Source: Reichenbachiella carrageenanivorans (GTDB lineage Bacteria > Bacteroidota > Bacteroidia > Cytophagales > Cyclobacteriaceae). Taken from it: a DNA stretch of 64,000 bases. The translations under genes were made by a program, and so were the position numbers. Position 1 is the first letter of the stretch, and the number at the start of each line of letters is the position of its first letter. Location of the stretch: NCBI RefSeq assembly GCF_025639805.1, contig NZ_CP106735.1, forward strand, positions 1,490,001 through 1,554,000, read 5' to 3'. Shown here piece after piece: positions 1 through 7,881 of the stretch. Under the pieces are notes generated by a model that was not told the DNA's origin, made no database searches, and saw nothing but the letters and a program-made list of their open reading frames with translations.

Positions 1-75
1 TGGGGGGGTAGTAGAAGTACTCAACAACAAAATTTTGGTACTAGCAGAATCCATCGGAGAGTAAATCAGGTGTAA
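1..75 (+). CDS. 3' end of an unidentified protein gene (partial)
   Basis: An open frame runs from base 1 to a TAA at 73-75 and encodes about 24 residues rich in Gly, Ser, Arg and Gln. It is followed 12 bp later by a strong intrinsic terminator, as expected for the end of a real gene. The Ser/Arg-rich composition resembles the tail of the secreted protein at 38172-39548. The start and the rest of the gene lie outside the window, so the function cannot be named. Confidence 0.4.
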   Translation, partial: WGGSRSTQQQNFGTSRIHRRVNQV

Positions 76-87
76 AAAAATAGTTCA

Positions 88-119
88 AGCCATCTCAAAT
101 TTTTGAGATGGCTTTTTTT
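88..119 (+). terminator. Intrinsic terminator
   Basis: AGCCATCTCA pairs perfectly with TGAGATGGCT around a short A/T loop, and a run of T follows (114-119). It lies just after the partial reading frame ending at 75 and separates it from the gene at 224. Confidence 0.85.
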
Positions 120-223
120 GTGCCTTTACAATTTTGGAGAGTGCCGACTATGTTAATAAGTTTATGAAATTTTTGTATCTTGTTGGCTAAGTATCTAATT
201 TAAACTCTTCTAATTCGAATTTC

Positions 224-931
224 ATGTCAGGCAAAATAGCATTGATCGCAGGGGCTACCGGATTGGTAGGTCGAGAACTCCTTAACGTGGTTTTGGAGAA
301 TGATCATTACTCTAAAATTATTTTACTGGGTAGGAGTTCTCCTGGTATAAAAGACAACCGAATAGAGGAGCTGTTGATCAATTTTGATGACCTAGAACAA
401 TACAAAGAGAAAATATCTGCTCACGATTATTATTGTTGCATTGGCACCACGATGGGACAGGCCAAATCTAAAGAAGCTTTCTACAAAGTAGATTTCACTT
501 ACATCATAGAACTGGCTAAAATAGCTAAAGAAGATAGTCAGTTTGAGCAGTTTCATTTGGTGTCGTCTTATGGAGCCAATGCCAATTCAGGTCTGTTTTA
601 CAATGCAGTAAAAGGACAAGTGGAAGAGGCACTGAAAGAGTTGAGCCTTAGAGCTTTACATATCTATCAGCCTTCGTTGTTGTTGGGTTATAGAAAAGAT
701 TTTAGACTATGGGAGGAATTAGCCAAAATAGCCTCTGGCGTGTTTTCCTTTTTTATTATTGGATCAAGACTCAAGTTTTGGGCCATAGAAGGGAGCGAAG
801 TAGCAAAGGCCATGTTTTATGTAGCCCTCAGTGGGGAAATAGACATACATGTGCACAAGTCGCTTGAGATGAAAAGAATTGCACGCACCAAAGAATATAA
901 AGGTGATAATAGTATTGCAGCGAGCGTCTGA
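224..931 (+). CDS. NAD(P)-binding oxidoreductase, TIP30/HTATIP2-like atypical SDR
   Basis: A 235-aa cytosolic protein with an N-terminal Rossmann fold. The glycine-rich loop GATGLVG is at residues 10-16. A short-chain-dehydrogenase type Tyr-x3-Lys pair is at Tyr126/Lys130, in the segment YNAVKG. The phrase VSSYGANANS just before it is typical of the HTATIP2/YbjT-like atypical SDR group, which binds NADPH and whose bacterial substrates are mostly unknown. The 3' end overlaps the start of the dtd gene by 29 bp and a MazG-like gene follows, so the three are probably co-transcribed. The fold is clear; the reaction is not. Confidence 0.8.
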   Translation: MSGKIALIAGATGLVGRELLNVVLENDHYSKIILLGRSSPGIKDNRIEELLINFDDLEQYKEKISAHDYYCCIGTTMGQAKSKEAFYKVDFTYIIELAKIAKEDSQFEQFHLVSSYGANANSGLFYNAVKGQVEEALKELSLRALHIYQPSLLLGYRKDFRLWEELAKIASGVFSFFIIGSRLKFWAIEGSEVAKAMFYVALSGEIDIHVHKSLEMKRIARTKEYKGDNSIAASV

Positions 932-1355
932 GGCGTCAGTCAAAATCAATCAGGAAATAGCAGGACAAATCGATGCGGGGTTAATGATCCTTGTAGGCAT
1001 CGAAGAAGCCGATGATCAAGAAGATATCCAATGGCTTGCGCGTAAGATTTGTAATCTTAGAATCTTCGACGATGAGCTAGGCATTATGAACAAAAGTGTG
1101 CTAGACATTGGTGGAGATGTTTTACTTATCAGCCAGTTTACACTTCAGGCCAGTACCAAGAAGGGCAACCGCCCATCGTATATCAAAGCAGCTAGACCAG
1201 AAATAGCCATTCCGCTGTATGAGCAGTTGATTGAGCAGCTGGAGGCTGAATTGGGTAAGGAGATTCAGACTGGTGAGTTTGGGGCAGATATGAAAGTGAG
1301 CCTGACCAATGATGGTCCAGTCACCATTGTCATAGATTCTAAAAACAAACAATAA
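903..1355 (+). CDS. dtd: D-aminoacyl-tRNA deacylase
   Basis: Hydrolyses the ester bond of D-aminoacyl-tRNAs (and Gly-tRNA-Ala), keeping D-amino acids out of translation. The family hallmarks SQFTL (catalytic region) and NDGPVT (the cross-subunit Gly-cisPro loop is elsewhere in the fold) are present. GTG at 903 is chosen because it yields the usual N-terminus MIIVLQRASEASV and a length of 150 aa, close to the family norm near 145-150. A TTG 24 bp upstream would add an atypical leader. The gene starts inside the preceding oxidoreductase gene, and its TAA shares a base with the ATG of the MazG-like gene, implying translational coupling. Confidence 0.92.
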   Translation: MIIVLQRASEASVKINQEIAGQIDAGLMILVGIEEADDQEDIQWLARKICNLRIFDDELGIMNKSVLDIGGDVLLISQFTLQASTKKGNRPSYIKAARPEIAIPLYEQLIEQLEAELGKEIQTGEFGADMKVSLTNDGPVTIVIDSKNKQ

Positions 1356-1699
1356 TGAAGATTGAAGAGGCACAGCACTTGGTGGATGATTGGATCAAGA
1401 AAAATGGAGGCTACTTCAGTGAGTTGACCAATCTGGCAGTGCTGATCGAAGAGGTGGGCGAATTGGCACGAATCATTTCACGCAAGTATGGAGATCAGTC
1501 TTTCAAAGAGAAAGAAGGAGAAGCTGACTTGGGTGACGAACTAGCCGATGTGCTCTGGGTCGTGATGTGTCTAGCCAATCAAACAGGCATAGACCTGACC
1601 AAAGCGTTAGAAAAAAACGTGAAAAAGAAAACTAAACGCGACTCCACCCGCCACAAGGAAAATAAAAAACTCTGGAAGCAAAAGCCCCCAGAGAATTAG
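1355..1699 (+). CDS. MazG-like nucleotide pyrophosphohydrolase
   Basis: A 114-aa all-alpha NTP pyrophosphohydrolase. The MazG metal-binding signature is visible as EEVGE in helix 2 (residues about 32-36) and DELADV in helix 3 (about 60-65), the E-x2-E and E-x2-D ligand pattern of this fold. Such proteins convert (d)NTPs to NMPs plus pyrophosphate, and small single-domain forms are thought to clean non-canonical nucleotides. The C-terminal tail is basic. The ATG overlaps the dtd stop codon by one base. A pairing with dtd makes a quality-control grouping plausible, but that is inference. The specific substrate cannot be read from sequence. Confidence 0.85.
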   Translation: MKIEEAQHLVDDWIKKNGGYFSELTNLAVLIEEVGELARIISRKYGDQSFKEKEGEADLGDELADVLWVVMCLANQTGIDLTKALEKNVKKKTKRDSTRHKENKKLWKQKPPEN

Positions 1700-1801
1700 T
1701 TTCATCGTCACTTCGAAACTGAGCAGAGCGGAGTGAGAAGTTTCCAATGAACTGCAGTGCAGAAGGGGGTGCTTCCTCTCTGTCGATATGACGTCGTCGC
1801 C

Positions 1802-1825
1802 CTAGTTGGCCTTCAAACCAACTAG
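1802..1825. terminator. Small inverted repeat between convergent genes
   Basis: CTAGTTGG (1802-1809) and CCAACTAG (1818-1825) form a perfect 8-bp stem with an 8-nt loop. It sits one base beyond the stop codon of the minus-strand hydrolase and about 100 bp after the MazG-like gene. No clear T-run follows on either strand, so a terminator role is only likely from position. Confidence 0.35.
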
Positions 1826-1826
1826 C

Positions 1827-2660
1827 CTACTGTTGCTCACTCATCCACCCCAAAATTTTATCCAATACTTCTTCTTTATCAATATCATTATGCGGCTCGT
1901 GCTTGATGCCTGACCATTGATGATAAGTGGCTAAATCACCCACTTTCTCAGCGAATGTTTTGGAGGCCTCAGAAGATGTGATTTGATCCTCAGTTCCGTG
2001 ATAAATCAAGAGAGGGATCTTGTTTTTATGGGTATTTTCCAATGCCCAAAGCCCTTCTCGGAAAGTTTCGGTAAATAGCTTAGTCGATATTTTGTCATGA
2101 ACCATGGCATCCGCTTCATAAGCCTGATTCACCTGATCGTCATTCGTCAGGTGCTTGCTGTTGAGGCCATTGGACTGCGTGAGCGAGGGCAAGAAGCGAG
2201 AAAAGAACTTGGCTAGTTTCATCTGAAAAGGTGCTGGCTCAAAAGCCAGTGCCAGCCATGGCGAAGAAATGATAGCCCCCACCAGCTCATTGGTGTTTTT
2301 TCTCAGCACATAGTTGGTCACGATATTGCCGCCAAGGCTATGGCCAAATAGATAGATGGGTAGGTCGTTGTATTCGGCGCGCGCATACATGAGTAGCTCC
2401 TCCAGATCGTCGAGTAGCATCTCGTGCGAAGGGGTGTGGCCTCGTTTGCCTTCAGACTTGCCGTGCCCTCGAAGATCGGTGGCATAAAAAGAGATCTGAT
2501 GTGCGTTGAAAAATTCCGCTACATGCTCGTACCTACCGATATGTTCGCCAAGGCCGTGTACCATGCAAATAGCCGAAACGGGTTTTTCTACAAGCCACTC
2601 ACGTCCGATCAGCGAAGTACCATCTTTGGCAGTCAGGATAAAATTTTCAACTTCTTCCAT
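1827..2660 (-). CDS. Alpha/beta hydrolase, monoacylglycerol-lipase/lysophospholipase type
   Basis: A 277-aa serine hydrolase of the Hydrolase_4 family. The oxyanion-hole motif HGLGEH is near residue 35. The nucleophile elbow GHSLGG contains Ser108, the acid is Asp225 in HGTEDQ, and the catalytic His is probably His254 in GIKHEP. This triad and the TDLRGHGKSEG segment match monoacylglycerol lipases and PldB-like lysophospholipases, which release fatty acids from mono-acyl lipids. There is no signal peptide, so it is probably cytosolic. It stands alone between a plus-strand operon and dusB. Substrate identity is inference. Confidence 0.85.
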   Translation of the reverse strand: MEEVENFILTAKDGTSLIGREWLVEKPVSAICMVHGLGEHIGRYEHVAEFFNAHQISFYATDLRGHGKSEGKRGHTPSHEMLLDDLEELLMYARAEYNDLPIYLFGHSLGGNIVTNYVLRKNTNELVGAIISSPWLALAFEPAPFQMKLAKFFSRFLPSLTQSNGLNSKHLTNDDQVNQAYEADAMVHDKISTKLFTETFREGLWALENTHKNKIPLLIYHGTEDQITSSEASKTFAEKVGDLATYHQWSGIKHEPHNDIDKEEVLDKILGWMSEQQ

Positions 2661-2741
2661 TCAGAGCTATTTCGTTTTTTGTTGGCAAGATAGATACCCA
2701 CTCATACAATCCCAATACGATGAGTAAATGCAGAATAGGCA

Positions 2742-3740
2742 TCATTGATTGATCAGGCTTTCGGTATGGAATACCTCTTCGACTTCGTTGATAATAACAA
2801 GCGTGTCTTCGTAGGTGGGAGATTCTACCAATCGTGCTCTAAACGGTTTGAAACCAGGTATGCCACGGAAGTAGTTGGTGTAGTGTCGGCGCATTTCGAA
2901 GATTCCTTTTTTATCGCCTTTCCATTCTACAGAAAATTTCAAATGGCTTTTGACAGCATCCATTCGCTCTGATAGTGTAGGGGGGGCTAGTTCTTCGCCC
3001 GTTTTCATGTAGTGTTTGATCTGATTGAAAATCCAAGGATTTCCAATTGCTGCACGGCCGATCATGATGCCATCTACTCCATATAACTCTTTGTATTGTT
3101 TGGCCTTTTGGGGCGAATCAATATCTCCATTTCCAAAAATTGGGATGTGAATATCTGGGTGGTTTTTCACTTCGGCAATCGGATTCCAGTCGGCCTCGCC
3201 TTTGTACATCTGTTGTCTTGTGCGACCATGGATACTGAGGGCTTGGATGCCTACGTCTTGTAGCCTTTTAGCTACTTCTACTATGCGGATGGTACTCGTA
3301 TCCCAGCCTAGGCGTGTCTTCACGGTCACGGGTTTATTTACGCGCTTCACGATCTCCTCAGTCATTTTTTGCATCTTGGGAATGTCGAGGAGGATACCAG
3401 CACCAGCTCCTTTGCAAGCTACTTTTTTTACAGGGCAGCCATAGTTGATATCTACTAATTCTGGATTGGCTTCTTCTGCGATGGCTGCAGCTTCGCGCAT
3501 AGACTCTATTTTTTCACCAAATATCTGGATGCCAATAGGGCGTTCGTAGTCATAGATGTCGAGTTTTTGTATGCTTTTGGCAGCGTCGCGTATCAAGGCT
3601 TCGGACGAGATAAATTCCGTATACATCATGTCTGCACCATTTTCCTTGCACACCGCACGAAACGGTGGATCACTCACATCCTCCATAGGTGCCAGTAGCA
3701 GTGGAAAGTCTCCTAATTCTATATCGCCTATTTTTACCAT
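2742..3740 (-). CDS. dusB: tRNA-dihydrouridine synthase, DusB type
   Basis: A FMN-dependent TIM-barrel enzyme of 332 aa that reduces specific uridines in tRNA. The N-terminal LLAPMEDVSDPPFR, the active-site segment NYGCPVKK (catalytic Cys acting as proton donor), KTRLGWD, SIHGRTRQQMYKG and the phosphate-binding IPIFGNGDI are all in the expected order. The MEDVSD version of the N-terminal motif and the length match the DusB subfamily of Bacteroidota. It is transcribed on its own, divergent from the CPBP gene at 3822. Confidence 0.93.
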   Translation of the reverse strand: MVKIGDIELGDFPLLLAPMEDVSDPPFRAVCKENGADMMYTEFISSEALIRDAAKSIQKLDIYDYERPIGIQIFGEKIESMREAAAIAEEANPELVDINYGCPVKKVACKGAGAGILLDIPKMQKMTEEIVKRVNKPVTVKTRLGWDTSTIRIVEVAKRLQDVGIQALSIHGRTRQQMYKGEADWNPIAEVKNHPDIHIPIFGNGDIDSPQKAKQYKELYGVDGIMIGRAAIGNPWIFNQIKHYMKTGEELAPPTLSERMDAVKSHLKFSVEWKGDKKGIFEMRRHYTNYFRGIPGFKPFRARLVESPTYEDTLVIINEVEEVFHTESLINQ

Positions 3741-3821
3741 CTTGCTTTCTTTGGGTATTCGGATGCCTCTTTTTGTTTATTCCGATTATCCGAACATTTT
3801 TGCTGCAAATTTAATCCATTT

Positions 3822-4745
3822 ATGCCCAATTCACTACATAGCCAACGGAGCCCTCTTTCATTATTATTAATTCTTGTGCTCATGAGTATGGGGACCTACC
3901 TCATAGCTCCCATGGTATTTATGTTTCTGGGAGTACAAGCGCTCGGCCTTTCTTTCGAAGAATATATGATGCGCATCAGTACAGAGCAACCAGTGCCCGC
4001 CTTGCAGCTGGTGCTGGTTTTGGTTCAGGGGGTATCTGCTGTTTTAAGCTTTATAGTAGTACCTACTTTATTTATTTGGCGATTTCAGGAGAGTACATTA
4101 TCTAGTTATTTTATGAATAGGGGATTGTCAGTCCCAGTTGTACTTATTACAGCAGGACTTACGCTTTCGCTCATGGTGGTGAATAGCTTGCTGATCGAAT
4201 GGAATATGCATGTGGAGTTTCCAGAATCCTTGGCGGCTACTTTTGATCAGATGGAGGAACAGGGGCGGATAATGACAGCGTATTTAACAGACTTTTATTC
4301 GTTGCCTTATTTTTTGCTTGTGATGCTCGTAGTAGCAGTAGTACCTGCTCTAGGTGAAGAGCTTTTATTTAGAGGGCTTATTCAAAAATATTTTCAAGGC
4401 ATTTGGGGCAACCCACACGTGGCGATCTGGGCTACGGCGGTTTTTTTTAGTGCGTTCCATATGCAGTTTTATGGCTTTGTGCCTAGGATGGTGCTGGGTG
4501 CTTTTTTTGGGTACCTTTTTTATTTTTCGGGCAATTTGTGGTATGCATCTATTGCGCATTTTATCAATAATGGATTCACCTTAGTGATGATGTATTTGTT
4601 TCAGCAGAGAGTAGTAGCATACGATATTGAGGGCGCCGAATCGGTTTCGATCTGGCCGACACTTGTCTTTGCAATTATTGGAGGGTTTCTGTTTGTTTTG
4701 TTCAAAAAACAACTTCATATTACAGATAATTTGAGAAATGAGTAA
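3822..4745 (+). CDS. CPBP-family intramembrane metalloprotease (CAAX/Abi type)
   Basis: A 307-aa polytopic membrane protein with about seven or eight hydrophobic segments. The diagnostic CPBP motifs are present: EELLFRG (about residues 179-185), the second-motif His in FSAFHMQF (about 213), and HFINN (about 246). These residues bind the metal in Rce1-like glutamic/metallo proteases. In bacteria, family members have been linked to prenyl-like processing, bacteriocin self-immunity or sigma pathways, and the target here is unknown. The gene overlaps the DUF2007 gene by 8 bp, and cdsA follows, so it heads a membrane-related operon. Confidence 0.88.
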   Translation: MPNSLHSQRSPLSLLLILVLMSMGTYLIAPMVFMFLGVQALGLSFEEYMMRISTEQPVPALQLVLVLVQGVSAVLSFIVVPTLFIWRFQESTLSSYFMNRGLSVPVVLITAGLTLSLMVVNSLLIEWNMHVEFPESLAATFDQMEEQGRIMTAYLTDFYSLPYFLLVMLVVAVVPALGEELLFRGLIQKYFQGIWGNPHVAIWATAVFFSAFHMQFYGFVPRMVLGAFFGYLFYFSGNLWYASIAHFINNGFTLVMMYLFQQRVVAYDIEGAESVSIWPTLVFAIIGGFLFVLFKKQLHITDNLRNE

Positions 4746-4944
4746 CTGGCAAAAAGTATTTTCGGATAAGAACGAATACCGTGCAGAAATAGTCATTGCA
4801 GTATTGCAAGATTCTGGGCTGCAGCCAGTAATGGTCAACAAAAAGGACGCAGCGTACCAGTTTGGCCATTTTGAAGTGTTGGTAGCACCTGATCATGTAC
4901 TCAGGGCAATTAAGATAATAGAGAATGACATCGAGTTCAAGTAA
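4738..4944 (+). CDS. DUF2007-type small protein
   Basis: A 68-aa protein fitting the DUF2007 (putative signal-transducing) family: a short beta-alpha-beta unit with the DxxEA-like start (KNEYRAEIVIAVLQDSG) and the typical ending VLVAPDHVLRAIKII. No enzyme motif is visible and the role is unknown; other members are often fused to or adjacent to membrane proteins. Its ATG lies inside the end of the CPBP protease gene and its own end overlaps cdsA by 20 bp, so the three are translated as a tightly coupled set. Confidence 0.8.
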   Translation: MSNWQKVFSDKNEYRAEIVIAVLQDSGLQPVMVNKKDAAYQFGHFEVLVAPDHVLRAIKIIENDIEFK

Positions 4945-5764
4945 GTTTTCAGACTTGGCCAAAAGGCTGGTCACAGGGGTAATAGGTGCGTTCTTTGTTT
5001 TGTTTGCCATCGCTTATCACGAATATGGATTTTTCGTCGTCTTCTTACTCCTTTGTGTGCTCACCCAATGGGAATTTTACAAGCTGATCATTGCCAATGG
5101 AATTGTGCCGTTGCGGACATTTGGTACCATTATGGGAGTTATCCTTTTTACCATGATTTACTTAGTAGAAAAAGGAACTATTAGCTACGATGCTTTCTTT
5201 ATGATTTTGCCTTTTAGCTCCTGTATATTTTTCATCAAACTCTATAAAAAGGATGAAAAGAAGCCATTTACCAATATTGCATTTACCTTTCTGGGGATCA
5301 TATATGTAGCGCTGCCTTTTTCTCTGCTGAGCGTGGCAGCCTTTATTTTGGATGAATACAGTTACCAAATCATCATAGGGATATTCCTTATTTTGTGGGC
5401 TAGCGACACAGGGGCTTATTTTGCAGGTATTCAATTCGGAAGGAGGAAATTATTTGAACGCGTGTCTCCTAAAAAATCATGGGAAGGCAGTGTGGGAGGA
5501 GCCATCCTTTCTTTGGCATTTGCCGTAGGGCTTTCGTATTATTTCAAAGATCTAGCCTTGTGGCATTGGATTGTGATTTCAGTAATTACGGTTGTTACTG
5601 GTACGTACGGAGACCTAGTGGAATCTTTGTTCAAAAGGAGTATGGACATCAAGGATTCAGGACGAAAGCTACCAGGCCATGGAGGGTTTTTGGATAGATT
5701 TGACGGATTATTGTTATCCATTCCATTCATCATCATATTCTTGAAGTTTTTTGTACAAGAATGA
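4925..5764 (+). CDS. cdsA: Phosphatidate cytidylyltransferase
   Basis: An inner-membrane enzyme that makes CDP-diacylglycerol from phosphatidic acid and CTP, the branch point of phospholipid synthesis. The protein is 279 aa with about seven or eight membrane segments. The CDS signature is near the C-terminus: SLFKRSMDIKDSGRKLPGHG followed by GFLDRFDG, with its Lys-Asp and Asp-Arg-x-Asp residues. SPKKSWEG upstream is also characteristic. Phosphatidylserine decarboxylase lies two genes downstream, consistent with a phosphatidylethanolamine pathway cluster. The start ATG lies inside the preceding DUF2007 gene. Confidence 0.95.
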   Translation: MTSSSSKFSDLAKRLVTGVIGAFFVLFAIAYHEYGFFVVFLLLCVLTQWEFYKLIIANGIVPLRTFGTIMGVILFTMIYLVEKGTISYDAFFMILPFSSCIFFIKLYKKDEKKPFTNIAFTFLGIIYVALPFSLLSVAAFILDEYSYQIIIGIFLILWASDTGAYFAGIQFGRRKLFERVSPKKSWEGSVGGAILSLAFAVGLSYYFKDLALWHWIVISVITVVTGTYGDLVESLFKRSMDIKDSGRKLPGHGGFLDRFDGLLLSIPFIIIFLKFFVQE

Positions 5765-5806
5765 TCGAATATTAAGGGCATTTCCTGTTTTGATTGGATG
5801 AATGTG

Positions 5807-5814
5807 TAATTTTG
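5807..5814 (+). promoter_or_regulatory. Bacteroidota-type -7 box (TAATTTTG) before the glutamate dehydrogenase gene
   Basis: TAATTTTG matches the TAnnTTTG consensus exactly. A TTTTG lies 14 bp upstream, shorter than the usual 17-23 bp spacing, so the -33 element is uncertain. A transcript would have a leader of roughly 27 nt. Confidence 0.5.
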
Positions 5815-5847
5815 CATACCTAAAAATGACAACACAAAACACAAAAA

Positions 5848-7122
5848 ATGGGATACATAGAGCCGGCTCCGATCAAGGATAAAGAGAATCCTTTCGAGTC
5901 AATGATGTCTAGATTTCACATCGCCGCACAAGCACTAGGCCTCGACGATGAAATTTACAATGTATTAAAGTCTCCATATAAGCAGGCCATCGTTTCGTTG
6001 CCTGTCACTATGGATGATGGTTCAATCAAAGTTTTTGAAGGGTATCGAGTGATCCACTCCAATATATTAGGTCCATCCAAAGGTGGTGTGAGATATGATA
6101 TGGGAGTGAATCTGGATGAAGTAAAAGCGCTTGCTGCATGGATGACTTGGAAGTGTGCAGTAGTAGACATTCCATACGGAGGAGCCAAAGGTGGCATCCG
6201 TTGCAATCCGAGAGAAATGTCCGCAGGAGAGATCGAAAGAATGACCAGAGCTTATACCCAAAATATGCACGAAATCTTTGGGCCTGACAGAGACATACCT
6301 GCACCAGATATGGGCACTGGGCCACGGGAAATGGCGTGGATGATGGATGAGTATTCTCGTGCACAAGGAATGACCGTAAATGCAGTGGTGACAGGAAAGC
6401 CTATCGTACTAGGTGGTTCGCTAGGTAGGACAGAAGCGACTGGCCGTGGTGTGATGATCTCTGCCTTGGCAGCTATGGAAAAAATGAAAATCAATCCTTT
6501 CAACGCCAAATGTGCGATTCAAGGATTTGGTAACGTAGGCTCTTGGGCGGGTAAATTGCTTGAAGAAAGAGGAGTAAGTGTAGTTGCAGTTAGTGATATT
6601 TCAGGTGCTTACTACAATGATGGAGGCATCAATATTAATGAAGCCATTGCTTATAGAGATGAAAATAAAGGACAGTTAGAAGGCTTCCCAGGGGCAGAAA
6701 AAATTGATCCCGATGAATTACTTCTTTTGGAAGTGGACGTATTGATTCCAGCAGCGAAAGAAGATGTGATCACATTTGAAAATGCAGCGAAAATCAAAGC
6801 CAAGCTGATCGTAGAAGGGGCGAATGGCCCTACTTCTGCTAGAGCAGATGCGATCCTGCAAGAAAACGATGTGCTGGCAGTGCCTGATATTTTGGCGAAC
6901 GCTGGTGGCGTAACGGTATCATACTTTGAGTGGGTACAAAACCGACTGGGATATAAATGGACTCGAGAGAGAGTAAACCGTAGATCCGACAGGATCATGA
7001 AGACATCTTTCAACAAGGTGTACGAAATATCTCAAGAATATAAAGTATCATTGAGGATAGCTGCCTATATCGTGGCTATCGAAAAAGTATCGACAACCTA
7101 TAAATACAGAGGAGGATTCTAA
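5848..7122 (+). CDS. Glutamate dehydrogenase (Glu/Leu/Phe/Val dehydrogenase family)
   Basis: A 424-aa hexameric-type dehydrogenase that interconverts glutamate and 2-oxoglutarate plus ammonia. The N-terminal ELFV domain shows the substrate Lys102 in MTWKCA and the catalytic Lys114 in IPYGGAKGG. The C-terminal Rossmann domain contains IQGFGNVGSWAG. Length and motifs fit the small NAD(H)-preferring type (RocG/GudB-like) better than the 450-aa NADP type, but cofactor choice is inference. It has its own promoter-like box at 5807 and is followed after 22 bp by psd. Leu or Val dehydrogenase is a less likely alternative. Confidence 0.9.
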   Translation: MGYIEPAPIKDKENPFESMMSRFHIAAQALGLDDEIYNVLKSPYKQAIVSLPVTMDDGSIKVFEGYRVIHSNILGPSKGGVRYDMGVNLDEVKALAAWMTWKCAVVDIPYGGAKGGIRCNPREMSAGEIERMTRAYTQNMHEIFGPDRDIPAPDMGTGPREMAWMMDEYSRAQGMTVNAVVTGKPIVLGGSLGRTEATGRGVMISALAAMEKMKINPFNAKCAIQGFGNVGSWAGKLLEERGVSVVAVSDISGAYYNDGGININEAIAYRDENKGQLEGFPGAEKIDPDELLLLEVDVLIPAAKEDVITFENAAKIKAKLIVEGANGPTSARADAILQENDVLAVPDILANAGGVTVSYFEWVQNRLGYKWTRERVNRRSDRIMKTSFNKVYEISQEYKVSLRIAAYIVAIEKVSTTYKYRGGF

Positions 7123-7144
7123 GAATTCTCCCTTTTTCATTATT

Positions 7145-7804
7145 ATGACCATTCACAAAGAAGGATACAAGATTCTTTTCGTGCTGTTGTGTGTATTAGC
7201 TTTAGCTAATTACGCAGTGAGGTATTTTCTACCAGCGCACGAACTCGCACAGCAGCTCGCTTTGATTGCCAGTTTGATTGTTTATTTACTGGTGTTGCAG
7301 TTTTTTAGAAACCCTAAAATAACTATTCAATCAGATGAAGGCGTGATTTTGGCTCCTGCAGATGGTAAGGTAGTAGTGATAGAAAATGCTGAAGAAGACG
7401 AATATTTCAAAGGAGAGCGTAAGCAGATTTCAATATTCATGTCTCCTCTCAACGTACATGTGTGTAGGACTCCTACAGGTGGGGTTGTGAAGTTTTTCAA
7501 ATACCATGCGGGTAAATATCTAGTGGCTTGGCACCCTAAGTCAAGCACAGAGAATGAGCGTACTACTATGGTGCTGCAGCTGGCTAGTGGCACAGAAATT
7601 TTGGTTCGTCAGATCGCTGGAGCAGTAGCCCGTAGGATCAAATGGTATGTGGAAGAAAATCATAAGTTGAAGCAAGGTGATGAGTACGGCTTTATCAAAT
7701 TCGGCTCCAGACTTGATGTATTTCTGCCCTTAGATGCTGAAGTCAACGTAAAGATCGGTGATATCACTAAAGGTGGACGGACAGTTATCGCTACTTTGAA
7801 GTAA
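7145..7804 (+). CDS. psd: Phosphatidylserine decarboxylase proenzyme (archaeal/short type)
   Basis: Converts phosphatidylserine to phosphatidylethanolamine at the inner membrane. The protein has 219 aa. Two hydrophobic segments near residues 10-28 and 38-54 anchor it. The self-cleavage site is Gly187-Ser188 in IKFGSRLDVFLP, where the Ser becomes the pyruvoyl group. The length and the FGSR motif (instead of LGST) define the short Psd subfamily. It follows the dehydrogenase gene by 22 bp and ends just before a large palindromic terminator. Confidence 0.92.
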   Translation: MTIHKEGYKILFVLLCVLALANYAVRYFLPAHELAQQLALIASLIVYLLVLQFFRNPKITIQSDEGVILAPADGKVVVIENAEEDEYFKGERKQISIFMSPLNVHVCRTPTGGVVKFFKYHAGKYLVAWHPKSSTENERTTMVLQLASGTEILVRQIAGAVARRIKWYVEENHKLKQGDEYGFIKFGSRLDVFLPLDAEVNVKIGDITKGGRTVIATLK

Positions 7805-7845
7805 TTTGAATCAGATCCTTTTGGAGCAATGTATTCGACGGAACC

Positions 7846-7881
7846 TATTAAAGAACTTGTCTTAAGACAAGTTCTTTAATA
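7846..7881. terminator. Perfect 36-bp palindrome, bidirectional terminator
   Basis: Bases 7846-7881 are fully self-complementary about the centre 7863/7864, with arms ATTAAAGAACTTGTCTTA-like. The ends are A/T-rich, so each strand gives a stem closed by A-U pairs. It lies 41 bp after psd and overlaps the last codons and the stop (7862-7864) of the convergent pseudouridine synthase gene. Confidence 0.7.

Noticed and set aside
1122..1373. Opposite-strand frame across dtd and other long mirror frames (e.g. 6026-6364, 40619-41215, 32741-33343)
   Set aside because: They lie wholly inside well-supported genes, have odd compositions (many His, Cys, Ser), and have no conserved motif, so they are shadows of the real frames.
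1700..1826. A GC-richer stretch with inverted motifs (GAAACTGAGCAGAG and CTCTGTCGATATGACG) that looked like a dispersed repeat
   Set aside because: Only one copy was found in this window, so its repeat nature cannot be supported; only the clear 8-bp inverted repeat is listed.
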